Origin: Lunatimonas sp.
GTDB lineage: Bacteria; Bacteroidota; Bacteroidia; Cytophagales; Cyclobacteriaceae
Direction of reading: 5' to 3'
Length of the DNA: 64,000 nt
Assembly (NCBI RefSeq): GCF_020832325.1
Contig: NZ_JAFIEU010000040.1
Span: 43,065-107,064 of the forward strand
Shown here: one piece after another, positions 17,402 through 26,390 of the stretch
How the letters are laid out: each line of letters begins with the position of its first letter
Position numbering within the stretch: the first letter of the stretch is position 1
Made by a program: the position numbers and the translations under genes
Notes under the pieces: generated by a model
Seen by the model: only the letters and a program-made list of their open reading frames with translations
Told to the model about the DNA's origin: nothing
Databases searched by the model: none

Positions 17402-18226
17402 TTAGGTTAGTTGTTTGACCAAGGTTTCGTGTATCCACTTTCCATCGTGGAGAGTTACAAAGTCCGGATCCTCCAAGGCCTCCTGCCCCTCATCCTCGCA
17501 GATGATCCAACCTGGAAATGCAATATCTTTCAGCCATTGGGTGATTCCCACCAGGTCCACCTTTCCATTCCCCATCAACGTAAACTCTGGATTGCCGTCC
17601 CAATCTTTGTAATGTACATGATTGATCAGGGACTGGTATTCCTTCATTTTGGCCAATGGATCCATTCCGCCGTTGATGATATGGCCTACATCCGGGCACC
17701 AACCGGTGACGGATGCATCCAATCCTTCCAAGATGACCTGATAATCTTCCTCGGTACGGGTAATGGACGTGTGGGGTGAATTAGGGTGAAAACTACTAAC
17801 CACACCGCGGTCTGCTGCCCGCTTCGAAACTTCGTTCACAATGGATGTCAAACTTTTACGTCTGCTTACCAAATCGTGCCGTCCGGTAGGTATTTGTACC
17901 GTGCACAACACCGAACCTGGAAACTGCTCCAACATACTGATGGCATCATCCGCTATGCGCCGCTCTTCGTCGGTTTCCTTTGCACCGTTCCAATCCAAAG
18001 CCAGCGCCACGGCAGCCAGGTCTATGTTTCGCTGATTTAACTTGTCTGCCAGCAGCTTCGGGTCAGAGAGCGGCCCCATCCAGGTAAAAATAGGCTGTAT
18101 GCCGGTAAACCCTGCGTCGGCAATAATGTCAATCATATGTGCCAGCTGACCCTTATGGGTTTCCCCATTGCCAGCCATAAACCAAGTATATACTTCTGCT
18201 CCAAAACGGAATGGTAATTTCATCAT
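17402..18226 (-). CDS. Sugar phosphate isomerase/epimerase-like TIM barrel protein
   Basis: 274 residues, AP-endonuclease-2/xylose-isomerase-like TIM barrel. Metal-site segments are VVSSFHPNSPHT, GWCPDVGHI (Asp and His), NHVHYKDWDG (His) and WIICEDEGQ (Glu), the arrangement of IolE/Hyi-like enzymes. No signal peptide. It begins MMKLPFRFGAEVYTWFM; either of the two Met codons may be used. It lies 45 bases downstream of a second, only distantly similar TIM-barrel gene and 5 bases before the hydrolase gene, so they are co-transcribed. It probably interconverts keto-sugars or inosose-type intermediates; exact substrate unknown. Confidence 0.9.
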   Translation of the reverse strand: MMKLPFRFGAEVYTWFMAGNGETHKGQLAHMIDIIADAGFTGIQPIFTWMGPLSDPKLLADKLNQRNIDLAAVALALDWNGAKETDEERRIADDAISMLEQFPGSVLCTVQIPTGRHDLVSRRKSLTSIVNEVSKRAADRGVVSSFHPNSPHTSITRTEEDYQVILEGLDASVTGWCPDVGHIINGGMDPLAKMKEYQSLINHVHYKDWDGNPEFTLMGNGKVDLVGITQWLKDIAFPGWIICEDEGQEALEDPDFVTLHDGKWIHETLVKQLT

Positions 18227-18271
18227 TGTGTCAAGCGTTAGTTTGAGATTATATTTTCTAGGATTATCGGA

Positions 18272-19126
18272 TTAGAGGCCGTGCTTGGCACCCATCTCTT
18301 TGATGAACTTCAAGCCGTTTTCTGCCATCTCCCAAGGCTGGGAAAACTCCCTCCACACGCCAATGGAATTTGCGAAATCCGGGTCATTGCGGGTAAAACC
18401 CTCGATGGTCAGCCACCCGTCAAAGCCCACTTCGGCCAAGGCAGAAAATGCATCGTCCCATGGCACATGGCCGGATCCAGGGGTACCGCGGTCATTCTCA
18501 CTAATGTGCACGTGGCCCAACATAGGCGCTATCTTGCGAATGGCATCGCCAAGTTTCTTTTCTTCTATGTTGGCATGGTGAGTGTCAAACATGGCCTTTA
18601 CATGGGGATGGTCTACTTTCTTCAATAGGTGAATCAGTTGGTCCATGGTATTGCACAGGTAGCATTCGAATCGGTTGAGGGCTTCAGGTGTCAAAAGAAT
18701 GCCCGCCTGTTGCGCATAGTCACCGGCCTTATGGAGCACCTCCGCACTACGCTCATACTCCGATTCCTCCGGAGCGCGCTTGGCAAATACGGTAAATGCC
18801 GAATGAAAAGGACCACATATCAGTTTTGCTCCAAGGTCGTAGGAACGGTCTATGGTCCACTTGATCTTATCCAATGCCTTTGCCCTGACTCCTGCATCCG
18901 GGTCTATAGGGTTTTCATCAGGGCCTAATACAAATACGGTGGTGGTTTCCATCCCCAAGCTTCTTACGTGATCTCCTATGCGCTTGTAGGCCTGCTCATC
19001 TGGCGCTCCCACCAAAAATTCCACCCCATCGTATCCGGTTGTTTTCAATCGGTCAATAATCGGTTTGAGGTCGTCGGAAACGGCGGCAGACCAAGCCAGT
19101 ACATTGAATCCAATTTTGTTCTTCAT
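18272..19126 (-). CDS. Sugar isomerase/epimerase (ketose 3-epimerase or hydroxypyruvate isomerase-like)
   Basis: 284 residues, TIM barrel of the xylose-isomerase-like superfamily. The four expected metal ligands lie in LLTPEALNRFECY (Glu), AMFDTHHANIEE (Asp, His), LGHVHISENDRGTPGSGHVPW (His) and WLTIEGFTR (Glu). The NRFE...EN.RG.PG.GH.PW signature is the one typical of D-tagatose/D-psicose 3-epimerases. Cytoplasmic. It sits 12 bases downstream of the ThuA-like gene on the same transcript. Inference: it epimerises a keto-sugar produced during breakdown of the imported glycoside. Confidence 0.92.
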   Translation of the reverse strand: MKNKIGFNVLAWSAAVSDDLKPIIDRLKTTGYDGVEFLVGAPDEQAYKRIGDHVRSLGMETTTVFVLGPDENPIDPDAGVRAKALDKIKWTIDRSYDLGAKLICGPFHSAFTVFAKRAPEESEYERSAEVLHKAGDYAQQAGILLTPEALNRFECYLCNTMDQLIHLLKKVDHPHVKAMFDTHHANIEEKKLGDAIRKIAPMLGHVHISENDRGTPGSGHVPWDDAFSALAEVGFDGWLTIEGFTRNDPDFANSIGVWREFSQPWEMAENGLKFIKEMGAKHGL

Positions 19127-19138
19127 ATTGCTATCCTT

Positions 19139-20176
19139 TTATTTGAAGTCGGCTACTTTCATGCCCCTTCTCCAGTTATCAAATCCAAACATGGTTGGGT
19201 TATAGGCGCCCACGTAGTCTACCTTTGTGGTCTCTGTAATTTGGTGCGACATGTTGAGACACCAGTAGGCCGCGTTGACGACTAATTTTCGCAGGTCAGC
19301 ACTTTCCAGGTCCACAGAGGCCCCCATGGTGGACGTAAAAACTTTTCCTGTGTTCCCTGCGTCGCTGGTATAGGTTTGAATCCAAGCTACCGGCATGAGG
19401 GCTTTCTCCCAATTCACCGGCGTATCTGCTGTCATTCCGTGGGTCACTGCGCCGTGCATCAGCACCTGTGCATCCTCACCCAAGCCATTGACGGTATACA
19501 CATCGGAAGCTACCCAGATATCCTTTACACCCCGAAGGATGGGATGTTTGGAAGAATGAGATACGCCATCTATCATCGCCCGGGTTCCCTCCACGGCATG
19601 GTGGCCATGGTGCGCCACCCAGGTTTCACCCAGAATCTTCTTTCCAAACCCTTTTTCCCAGCCTGGCTCATTGGCCATCCAATGGTACTTTCGGTATTTG
19701 CTTTGGTTATCCTTTCCGTAGTTGAAGGCATGTGTGGACGTCCGTAGGCCAATGATAGGTTTTCCAGACTGTACATAGTCGTCGATAAACTTCATCTGAT
19801 CATCCGGCAGCTCCCTAAAGCGCATAAGCATGATGACCAAATCCGCATCGGCCAAAAAGTGAAGCCCTGGAATATTGCTTTTATAATTGGGGATTATTTC
19901 CTTTTTTTCCGGATCAATGGCAAATAGCACTTTGGTATCGAACCCATGATGGGTGCTAAGGATCTTTGCCAGCATGGGCATCCCTTCTTCGGATCGGTAC
20001 TCGTCGTCACCGCTGATCAAAACGACCGTTTTGCCCTTTCCAGGGCCTTGTCCTCCCGAGTATTCCAGCCACATTTCTCCATGTTGTCCGTAACTTACGC
20101 TTCCTATGAGCAGCATCACACATGCAAGCATGATCCAACGGCGGGAAGTTGAGACTCCCCTGTGTAGGTTTTTCAT
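19139..20176 (-). CDS. Secreted ThuA-like (trehalose utilisation) protein
   Basis: The better start is the ATG at 20176 (MKNLHRGVSTSRRWIML), 345 residues; the track start at 20254 lies upstream of the signal peptide. The signal peptide ends near GSVSYGQ, so the protein is exported. The ThuA domain (class I glutamine-amidotransferase-like fold) covers about residues 55-300: VVLISGDDEYRSEEG, ADLVIMLMRFRELPDDQ, GLRTSTHAFNY, VAHHGHHAVEG, VWIQTYT-like VAWIQTYTSD, and STMGASVDLESADLRKLVVNAAYW. ThuA proteins act in oxidation/isomerisation of disaccharides through 3-keto-sugars in Rhizobium; in Bacteroidota and Planctomycetota similar secreted proteins accompany epimerases and Gfo/Idh oxidoreductases. 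No Gfo/Idh protein is present in this run. First gene of the ThuA-epimerase-epimerase-hydrolase transcript. Confidence 0.9.
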   Translation of the reverse strand: MKNLHRGVSTSRRWIMLACVMLLIGSVSYGQHGEMWLEYSGGQGPGKGKTVVLISGDDEYRSEEGMPMLAKILSTHHGFDTKVLFAIDPEKKEIIPNYKSNIPGLHFLADADLVIMLMRFRELPDDQMKFIDDYVQSGKPIIGLRTSTHAFNYGKDNQSKYRKYHWMANEPGWEKGFGKKILGETWVAHHGHHAVEGTRAMIDGVSHSSKHPILRGVKDIWVASDVYTVNGLGEDAQVLMHGAVTHGMTADTPVNWEKALMPVAWIQTYTSDAGNTGKVFTSTMGASVDLESADLRKLVVNAAYWCLNMSHQITETTKVDYVGAYNPTMFGFDNWRRGMKVADFK

Positions 20177-20343
20177 TCGTTCTATATTTAGGTTAGTAAG
20201 ATGATTAGTTGAGGCAAAGCATGAAAACCTTTTGGTTTCCTTTACCCAAATCATCGGTTAATATATTGGAATTTGGGTAGATTCCATAATTCTTTTTTTT
20301 GAGGCAACGAAACCTAATCTGTTTGCCCAGCAGTAAAGAAAAG

Positions 20344-20382
20344 AAATCCACGGGGGCAAACCAAGTCTGCCTCCGTGGATTT
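20344..20382 (-). terminator. Strong terminator after the SusC/SusD pair
   Basis: A 15-bp stem AAATCCACGGGGGCA / TGCCTCCGTGGATTT (one wobble) with loop AACCAAGTC, then CTTTTCTTT on the minus strand. It separates the SusC/SusD transcript from the ThuA run, so the two are probably transcribed separately. Confidence 0.85.
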
Positions 20383-20401
20383 CATCTATTCACCACCTCG
20401 A

Positions 20402-21907
20402 TCAATATCCGGGGTTTTGTCTCAGATTGGTGTTGTTCCGTACTTCCGCAGTTGGAATTGGAAACAAAAGTTCTCTGGAGGTCACGGTCGGTCCGTAAGA
20501 AAACTGGTGTCCTACATAATCCTCGAAATCGCCGGTAAAAACGTTCATGGCTTTTCTCAGACGTACCATGTCAAACCAGGTTTTGTTTTCGTAACAGAGT
20601 TCATGCCACCTTTCCTTCCAAATCGCCTGGCGCAGCTGATCTTGGGACAATCCCTCAAGGTCAGGTAATTCAGCCCTTCTCCGGATTAAATTCACAGCAT
20701 CGTACGCTGCTTGAGAGGGCCCGTTAGCCTCGTTAAGTGCTTCGGCATAGGTGAGCAGCACTTCGGCGTAGCGGTACACCGGCCAATTCATGCCGCTGCT
20801 GGTGGTGACTAGCTGTGCCTCTTCGTCAAAATGCTTCCAAATGTAGTAATCGCCCAATTGCAATACTTGGCTCCTGTCTGCCCTAAGGGTATATTCCGTA
20901 AAGAAAAATTGCTTTTCTTCGGTTCGCTTATCTCCTGTCTCGAAAGACCTTACAAAATCCGCATTCGCAAAGATTCCACCGGTTTCCGCATTGTACTGAC
21001 TGATCCCTCTATTGTAGGGCAAAATCGCTTGTTGTACCGTGTTGGGTTGGATAAAGGCCGCATACTGAATCATAAAGATAAACTCCCCTTGATTTTTCAG
21101 TGAAACCGTATTCAGATCGGTATATCGAGGAAATAAAGAGAATTGTCCGGAGTCTATCACCTCTTTTGCCTTCGCCGCCGAGAGCTGATAATACTGAGAC
21201 CCTTTTTGCAAGGGATAGCCAGCCATTGTCAAATAAACACTGGAAAGCATACTCTTTACTGCTCCCATGGATACCCTACCAGTTCCTTCTCTAAATGGCA
21301 AGCCAGATGTCTCAGCAGAGGTAAGATCCTCCACTATCAAATCATAAACTGACTCCACCGGTGAGGGTGAAGGGTACATTTCGGGCGAGGCAAGATCAAT
21401 AACACCCGTGATCAATGGAATTTCGCCAAAAATTCGAACGAGATGGTAATAATAGTAAGCACGTAAAAAGCGAGCCTCTCCAAGCAGCCGGTTTTTTGCT
21501 GCTTGGTCCATCTGAATATCTGGAATTTTTTCGATTGCCAAATTCGCATTTTGAATGCCCCTATAATATGTGGTCCAATAGGTTTGTCCGTAGCCATTAT
21601 CGGAGTTATTGATCAGCGAACGCACAAAAAGGCTGTTCTGAGCTTGCCCAAGTTCCGTATCTGCCAAACCTGTTGCAAACTCCAGCATCATCCAAGGCCC
21701 ACCTCCAAAACCACTTGCCATAATCGGTGGTAAGCCCGCATAGATGGTATTGACCACGCTCGTGGCATGCTCAGGCCGAGTGAAATAATTTTCAAGTGTG
21801 AAGTTCGATTTGTCTGTTTCTTCCAGAAAATCGGCGCAGGACCATCCAGAGACCAACACGAGGCCCATGATCATTGTTCTAGCGATATGTTTTATGTACT
21901 TTTTCAT
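20402..21907 (-). CDS. SusD/RagB-family outer-membrane lipoprotein
   Basis: 501 residues. The lipobox is at SGWSC (Cys about residue 24), followed by ADFLEE, the standard SusD start. Conserved family parts are TSVVNTIYAGL, LGEARFLRAYYYYHLVRIFG with EIPLI, RVSMGAVKSMLSSVYLTMAGYP, and the ending WPVYRYAEVLLTYAEALNEANG ... IRRRAELPDLEGLS ... IWKERWHELCYENKTWFDMVRLRKA ... FPIPTAEVRNNTNLRQNPGY. SusD proteins form the lid over the SusC transporter and bind the oligosaccharide or peptide ligand at the cell surface. It follows its SusC partner after 23 bases. Confidence 0.97.
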   Translation of the reverse strand: MKKYIKHIARTMIMGLVLVSGWSCADFLEETDKSNFTLENYFTRPEHATSVVNTIYAGLPPIMASGFGGGPWMMLEFATGLADTELGQAQNSLFVRSLINNSDNGYGQTYWTTYYRGIQNANLAIEKIPDIQMDQAAKNRLLGEARFLRAYYYYHLVRIFGEIPLITGVIDLASPEMYPSPSPVESVYDLIVEDLTSAETSGLPFREGTGRVSMGAVKSMLSSVYLTMAGYPLQKGSQYYQLSAAKAKEVIDSGQFSLFPRYTDLNTVSLKNQGEFIFMIQYAAFIQPNTVQQAILPYNRGISQYNAETGGIFANADFVRSFETGDKRTEEKQFFFTEYTLRADRSQVLQLGDYYIWKHFDEEAQLVTTSSGMNWPVYRYAEVLLTYAEALNEANGPSQAAYDAVNLIRRRAELPDLEGLSQDQLRQAIWKERWHELCYENKTWFDMVRLRKAMNVFTGDFEDYVGHQFSYGPTVTSRELLFPIPTAEVRNNTNLRQNPGY

Positions 21908-21930
21908 TTTTTCACGTTTTTCAGTTATCC

Positions 21931-24900
21931 TTAAAGCCCTATATTCAACCCTAACATAAATACCCGCGGTTTGGGATACGCATAGAGGTCAACTCCCTGG
22001 TCAAACGCTGCACCGGAGGTACTGACTTCCGGATCATATCCTTGGAACGGAGTGGACAAAAAGAAATTCTGTACCGAAACGAACGCCCGAAGCCTGCTCA
22101 AATGAAGCCTTTGCACCAGCTGGGGCTGAAATACATAGGCAAACATCAAATTTCTACCCCTCAAGAAGGATCCATCCTGAAGCCTGTCTGTATCGTTGAA
22201 GGTATTGTACCCTGCAGACATCGGTCTGATCTCAGCTATATTGGTATCCTGGTTTTGGGGCGTCCAAGCATTGAGTACTGTTCTAAAGCTGTTGGCAATA
22301 CCAGTACGGTCCTCCGCAGAGTGTTTGCTTCTCCAGAGCACTCCATTTCCGTACATGAATTGTAAATCAACGAGTAACTCAAAATTCTTGTAGTTAAAGG
22401 TATTCATCAAGGTACCGAAGCCCTTTGGAATGCCCTGTCCCATAATCACCCGGTCACGGTCATTGATTACACCGTCTCCGTTTACATCTTCATACCTGAT
22501 ATCACCGGGACGTTTACCAAAGCTCGCCGCCAAATCCGCCTCGTCCAGATTCCATGTACCCAAGTGTACAAATCCAAAGAAGGAGCTTACAGGATATCCT
22601 TCCCTGATAATCGTGCTGGCTCCTATGATATCGGCACCTCCGGTCAATTCCAATACGGTGTTTCTGTTCAGTGATATATTGAAATGGGTGTCCCACTTAA
22701 ACCCTTTGGTGTCCACGTTGACCGAGTTCAGGGCTATTTCAATACCCTTGTTCTCCATGCTACCAATGTTCCGGGTAACGTTAGAATATCCACTGCTGGA
22801 AGGAACCGGCGCACTTAGGAGCATGTCTCGGGTTAACTTGCGATATAAATCCAATTCTAAGGTTAAGCGATTGTTGAATAACCCCAATTCCAGCCCCATA
22901 TCGGTCTGAAAGGTTCTTTCCCAACGTAGGTCTGGGTTGGCCAGTCGGTTTACGCCCAACCCGATTGCCCGCTGGTCTCCGAAAATAACCGTATAGTTCC
23001 CCATACCTGCCAAGGACTGAAAGGCCGGTATCTCCGAGTTACCGGTAATACCGTAGCTGGCACGCACCTTCAAATTGGAAACGGTATTGCTGTTTTTAAG
23101 AAAATCTTCCTCCGACACCCTCCAAGCAGCCGCTGCGGAGGGGAACACCGCATATTGATTTGCCGCTCCAAACTTAGAAGACCCATCGATCCTTCCAGTG
23201 AAGGTTACCAAGTACTTTTCCTTCAGATTGTAATTGAATCGTCCAAAATAGGAATTCAATGCGTAAGCAGTATAATTGGAAGTTGTTTGAAACACGTTTG
23301 CTCCCGCTCCTAGATTATAAAACTTAAAGTAATCATCTTGAAAATCCTGCGACCTAGCCATGGATTGGAACCTGTCCACTTGCTGCCAGGAGAGTCCTAA
23401 CAATGCATTGAATGACTGATTTTCATCGATCTCTTTGTTGTAGGTAAGGTAATTTTCGAACTGCCAGGAATTATGTCGATCGTTGGTAACAGACGCATCC
23501 CCCCGTTGATTTCGGGCGATAAAGTTTAGCATCCTACCACCGTAATAGTCCGTGCGTTGATTGATGATGTTTGTCGCTAAGATAGATCTGAACTCAAGCC
23601 CTTTTGCCAAGTAAAAATTGGCATACACATTTCCCAAAATAGTCTGTGTGCTGAGTTCATACACACGATCTTCCACCACATGCAGCGGGTTGTTGCCACC
23701 TTCCATGCCTGGGTAGTGTTCGTTGCCACCCCAGCTTCCGTCCGGATACCGTACCGGTATAATCGGCAAGGCCTCCAACACCTGACGCATGGCGATGATA
23801 CCTCCTGCACCCAGCGGGTCAATCTGGCTTTCCCGCTGATCGTTATAAGCAAGCGAACCCCCCACCTTCAGCCAATCTTTGATTTGGCTATCAAACACGA
23901 AACGGGCAGCGTAACGCTTCAACCAAGAACCACGCATCAAACCCTCTTCGTTGCGGTGGTTCAAAAACACACCGTAACTGTCCTTTTCATTTCCACCAGT
24001 AAAGGCCAACTGATGGTTTTGGGTAATTGCCTGACGGAATGACTCGTCTTGCCAGTCGGTATCGTATAGTGGATTTCCGTTGGAATCAAAAAGCCTGGGA
24101 TCTGTCCGCTTTAACCTCGGATCTCTATAAATCCCGTTTGCCCAACCATTCGGATCATACTTTTGGGCGTTTTGATATGCTAGTTCCTCCACCCGCAAGA
24201 ACTCTTCGGAATTTAACAAAGGTATTTTTCGTGGCAGCACTCCTACGCTGAAATCTGTATCGTAGGATATAATACCCCCCTTGGAACTTCCGCGCTTAGT
24301 AGTTACCAAGATAACTCCGTTTGCTCCACGAGCACCATATATTGCGGTGGCGGAAGCATCTTTCAATACCTCCACTGAAGCAATGTCGTTGGGATTGATA
24401 TAATCGATGGGAGTACTACCATTGGCCAATCCAGTGGCATGTATGATCACCCCGTCAATTACATAGAGCGGATCGTTGGCGATACTTACGGAGGTATTTC
24501 CTCTGATACGGATATTGGCCCTGCCGCCTGGACGTCCGGAGTTAACGGAAACGTTTACTCCTTGAATCCTTCCAGAAAGTGCTTGATTCAGAGAGGCCGC
24601 CGGTCTTTCCTGTAGTGCCTGGGCGCTCACCGATCCTACCGATCCGGTCAAATCCGATTTTCGCTGGGTTCCATAACCCACCACGATCACCTCTCCCAAA
24701 TCGGAATAGGAGGAACTCAAAAAAATCTCCATATTGGTAATACTGGAAGAAACGACCGTCTCCTTGGTCTCATAGCCAATAAAGCTGGCTACAATCACCT
24801 CCCCGTCAGACACTTGTAGGTTAAACTGCCCATCGATGTCGGTCACCGTACCCCGCTGGGTACCTTTTACCAATACAGACACCCCCGGAATCAACTCCGA

Positions 24901-25032
24901 GTCTGCCTGAGACTTCACCACGCCCGTAAGGGTTCGGGTTTGCTGGGCGAAAGCCGCAGACCCGATTAACAGACTCATCACACACAAAAGCAGCCATCTG
25001 CCGTTGTGTAAATTGTACACTGTTCGATTCAT
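21931..25032 (-). CDS. SusC/RagA-family TonB-linked outer-membrane transporter
   Basis: 1033 residues. Signal peptide to AFAQQ; carboxypeptidase-regulatory-like domain ~32-115 (LTGVVKSQADSELIPGVSV, VTDIDGQFNLQV); the SusC signature GEVIVVGYGTQRKSDLTGSV as TonB box and start of the plug; plug ~120-240 (ALSGRIQGVNV, IRGNTSV, PLYVIDGVI, VLKDASATAIYGARGANGVILVTTK); 22-stranded barrel to the end. It carries the substrate captured by SusD through the outer membrane using TonB energy. There is no adjacent hybrid two-component system or ECF/FecR pair, and no polysaccharide-lyase gene, so the substrate is open; the GH43-like gene divergent from it is a hint for an arabinose- or xylose-containing glycan. 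Confidence 0.97.
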   Translation of the reverse strand: MNRTVYNLHNGRWLLLCVMSLLIGSAAFAQQTRTLTGVVKSQADSELIPGVSVLVKGTQRGTVTDIDGQFNLQVSDGEVIVASFIGYETKETVVSSSITNMEIFLSSSYSDLGEVIVVGYGTQRKSDLTGSVGSVSAQALQERPAASLNQALSGRIQGVNVSVNSGRPGGRANIRIRGNTSVSIANDPLYVIDGVIIHATGLANGSTPIDYINPNDIASVEVLKDASATAIYGARGANGVILVTTKRGSSKGGIISYDTDFSVGVLPRKIPLLNSEEFLRVEELAYQNAQKYDPNGWANGIYRDPRLKRTDPRLFDSNGNPLYDTDWQDESFRQAITQNHQLAFTGGNEKDSYGVFLNHRNEEGLMRGSWLKRYAARFVFDSQIKDWLKVGGSLAYNDQRESQIDPLGAGGIIAMRQVLEALPIIPVRYPDGSWGGNEHYPGMEGGNNPLHVVEDRVYELSTQTILGNVYANFYLAKGLEFRSILATNIINQRTDYYGGRMLNFIARNQRGDASVTNDRHNSWQFENYLTYNKEIDENQSFNALLGLSWQQVDRFQSMARSQDFQDDYFKFYNLGAGANVFQTTSNYTAYALNSYFGRFNYNLKEKYLVTFTGRIDGSSKFGAANQYAVFPSAAAAWRVSEEDFLKNSNTVSNLKVRASYGITGNSEIPAFQSLAGMGNYTVIFGDQRAIGLGVNRLANPDLRWERTFQTDMGLELGLFNNRLTLELDLYRKLTRDMLLSAPVPSSSGYSNVTRNIGSMENKGIEIALNSVNVDTKGFKWDTHFNISLNRNTVLELTGGADIIGASTIIREGYPVSSFFGFVHLGTWNLDEADLAASFGKRPGDIRYEDVNGDGVINDRDRVIMGQGIPKGFGTLMNTFNYKNFELLVDLQFMYGNGVLWRSKHSAEDRTGIANSFRTVLNAWTPQNQDTNIAEIRPMSAGYNTFNDTDRLQDGSFLRGRNLMFAYVFQPQLVQRLHLSRLRAFVSVQNFFLSTPFQGYDPEVSTSGAAFDQGVDLYAYPKPRVFMLGLNIGL

Positions 25033-25403
25033 AAATAATTAGGTTAAGTTGAAATTATTGTTTTTTATAGTTTATTTTAATTTTTCCAAGACCGGATAAA
25101 CCAAAATAAATCATATATAAACTTAGCATTTCAAGAATAAACCCCCATCCTGTACTGTCCTGCTTTTTATGATATCTTATAAAGTATTTCCAAGGAAAAA
25201 TAGCTTAAATTAACCGAAAACCATCCTAAAAACGCTAAATACTGCCGACCAGCCCCAAAAAACACCGAATATCACGAATAAAGTGTTTACAGGATGAACA
25301 AAGAGTGAAAATAAGCAAATCAACCCCCCAATTTCAATGGCAAACAGAAACAAAATCGCTGAGTTTTGTAATTTGCAGCCTAAACCTAGTAAACCAAACG
25401 ACG
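25033..25403. other. Divergent promoter region between SusC and the GH43-like gene
   Basis: 371 bases, AT-rich next to susC. I found no clean TAnnTTTG with a spaced TTG on either strand, so the promoters cannot be placed. No ORF here is convincing (25210-25416 minus is a shadow). Confidence 0.4.
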
Positions 25404-26387
25404 ATGAATCCACCAATCGGTTTAACTTTCGCCCTGCTCATTTTTACATTTCTTTCGTGCGGTAGCCCCCAATCATCCAAAGGCACCCGATCGGCCACGG
25501 GAATCTCAGAAGAAATCTTCCTGTTCTCCTATTTTGTAGGCAACGGTGAAGACGGCCTGCATTTCGCCTATTCGGAAGATGGCTATACCTGGGAAGCGCT
25601 ATCTGAAGGAGCCTCATTTCTAACGCCTACTGCCGGTGAAGATAAACTCATGCGAGACCCATGCATCATCCGTGGTGGTGACGGAAAGTTTCACATGGTG
25701 TGGACGGTAAGCTGGAACGAAAAAGGTCTCGGCTACGCTACTTCCGAAGACCTCATTCACTGGTCTGAGCAACGGTTTATTCCGGTAATGGCCCACGAAG
25801 AAGGGGCAAGGAATACCTGGGCACCCGAAGTATTCTACGACGAGGAATCCGACCTCTATTTGATCTTTTGGTCTACCACGATCACGGGACTTTATCCAGA
25901 AACCCAATCCATGGAAGAAAATGCCTACAACCACCGAAAATACTATGTGACCTCCAAAGACTTCGAAGCCTTTTCGGAAACCAAGCTCTTTTACGAGCCG
26001 GGCTTTAACGTCATAGACGGGACGCTGATCAAAGAAGGTGGGCAATACATCCTGTTTATCAAAGATGAAACCCGTGAACCTGCCCAGAAGAATATTCGAA
26101 TAGCTAGAAGCAATCGACTAACGGAGGGATATGGGCCAGCGAGTGCACCGATTACTGGAGACTATTGGGCAGAAGGTCCTACACCCGCCAAAGTGGGAGA
26201 CCGATGGATCGTCTACTTCGATAAATACATCGACCATCAGATGGGTGCCGTGGCTTCCTACGACCTAGAAAACTGGGAGGACATTTCCGACAAAGTGAGT
26301 TTTCCGGAAGGCACGAGGCACGGCACTGTCTTTAAAGTAACCAAGCAGGAATTTGAGCACTTGGTAAAAAACGGGCCGGCAAACTAA
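25404..26387 (+). CDS. GH43-like five-bladed beta-propeller lipoprotein (putative arabinosidase/xylosidase)
   Basis: The start is at the ATG 25404 (MNPPIGLTFALLIF), giving 327 residues; the 33 residues added by the track start do not belong to the signal peptide. Lipobox TFLSCG, Cys about residue 18. The GH43-type five-bladed propeller shows HFAYSEDGYTWEAL, MRDPCIIRGGDGKFHMVWT (the Asp of RDP is the usual catalytic base), WAPEVFYDEESDLYLIFW, VIDGTLIKEGGQYILFIKDE (pKa-modulating Asp/acid region), WAEGPTPAKVGDRWIVYFD (Glu likely the acid) and RHGTVFKV. Such proteins cleave alpha-L-arabinose or beta-xylose linkages; surface anchoring fits work together with the divergent SusC/SusD pair. Confidence 0.88.
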   Translation: MNPPIGLTFALLIFTFLSCGSPQSSKGTRSATGISEEIFLFSYFVGNGEDGLHFAYSEDGYTWEALSEGASFLTPTAGEDKLMRDPCIIRGGDGKFHMVWTVSWNEKGLGYATSEDLIHWSEQRFIPVMAHEEGARNTWAPEVFYDEESDLYLIFWSTTITGLYPETQSMEENAYNHRKYYVTSKDFEAFSETKLFYEPGFNVIDGTLIKEGGQYILFIKDETREPAQKNIRIARSNRLTEGYGPASAPITGDYWAEGPTPAKVGDRWIVYFDKYIDHQMGAVASYDLENWEDISDKVSFPEGTRHGTVFKVTKQEFEHLVKNGPAN

Positions 26388-26390
26388 CCT

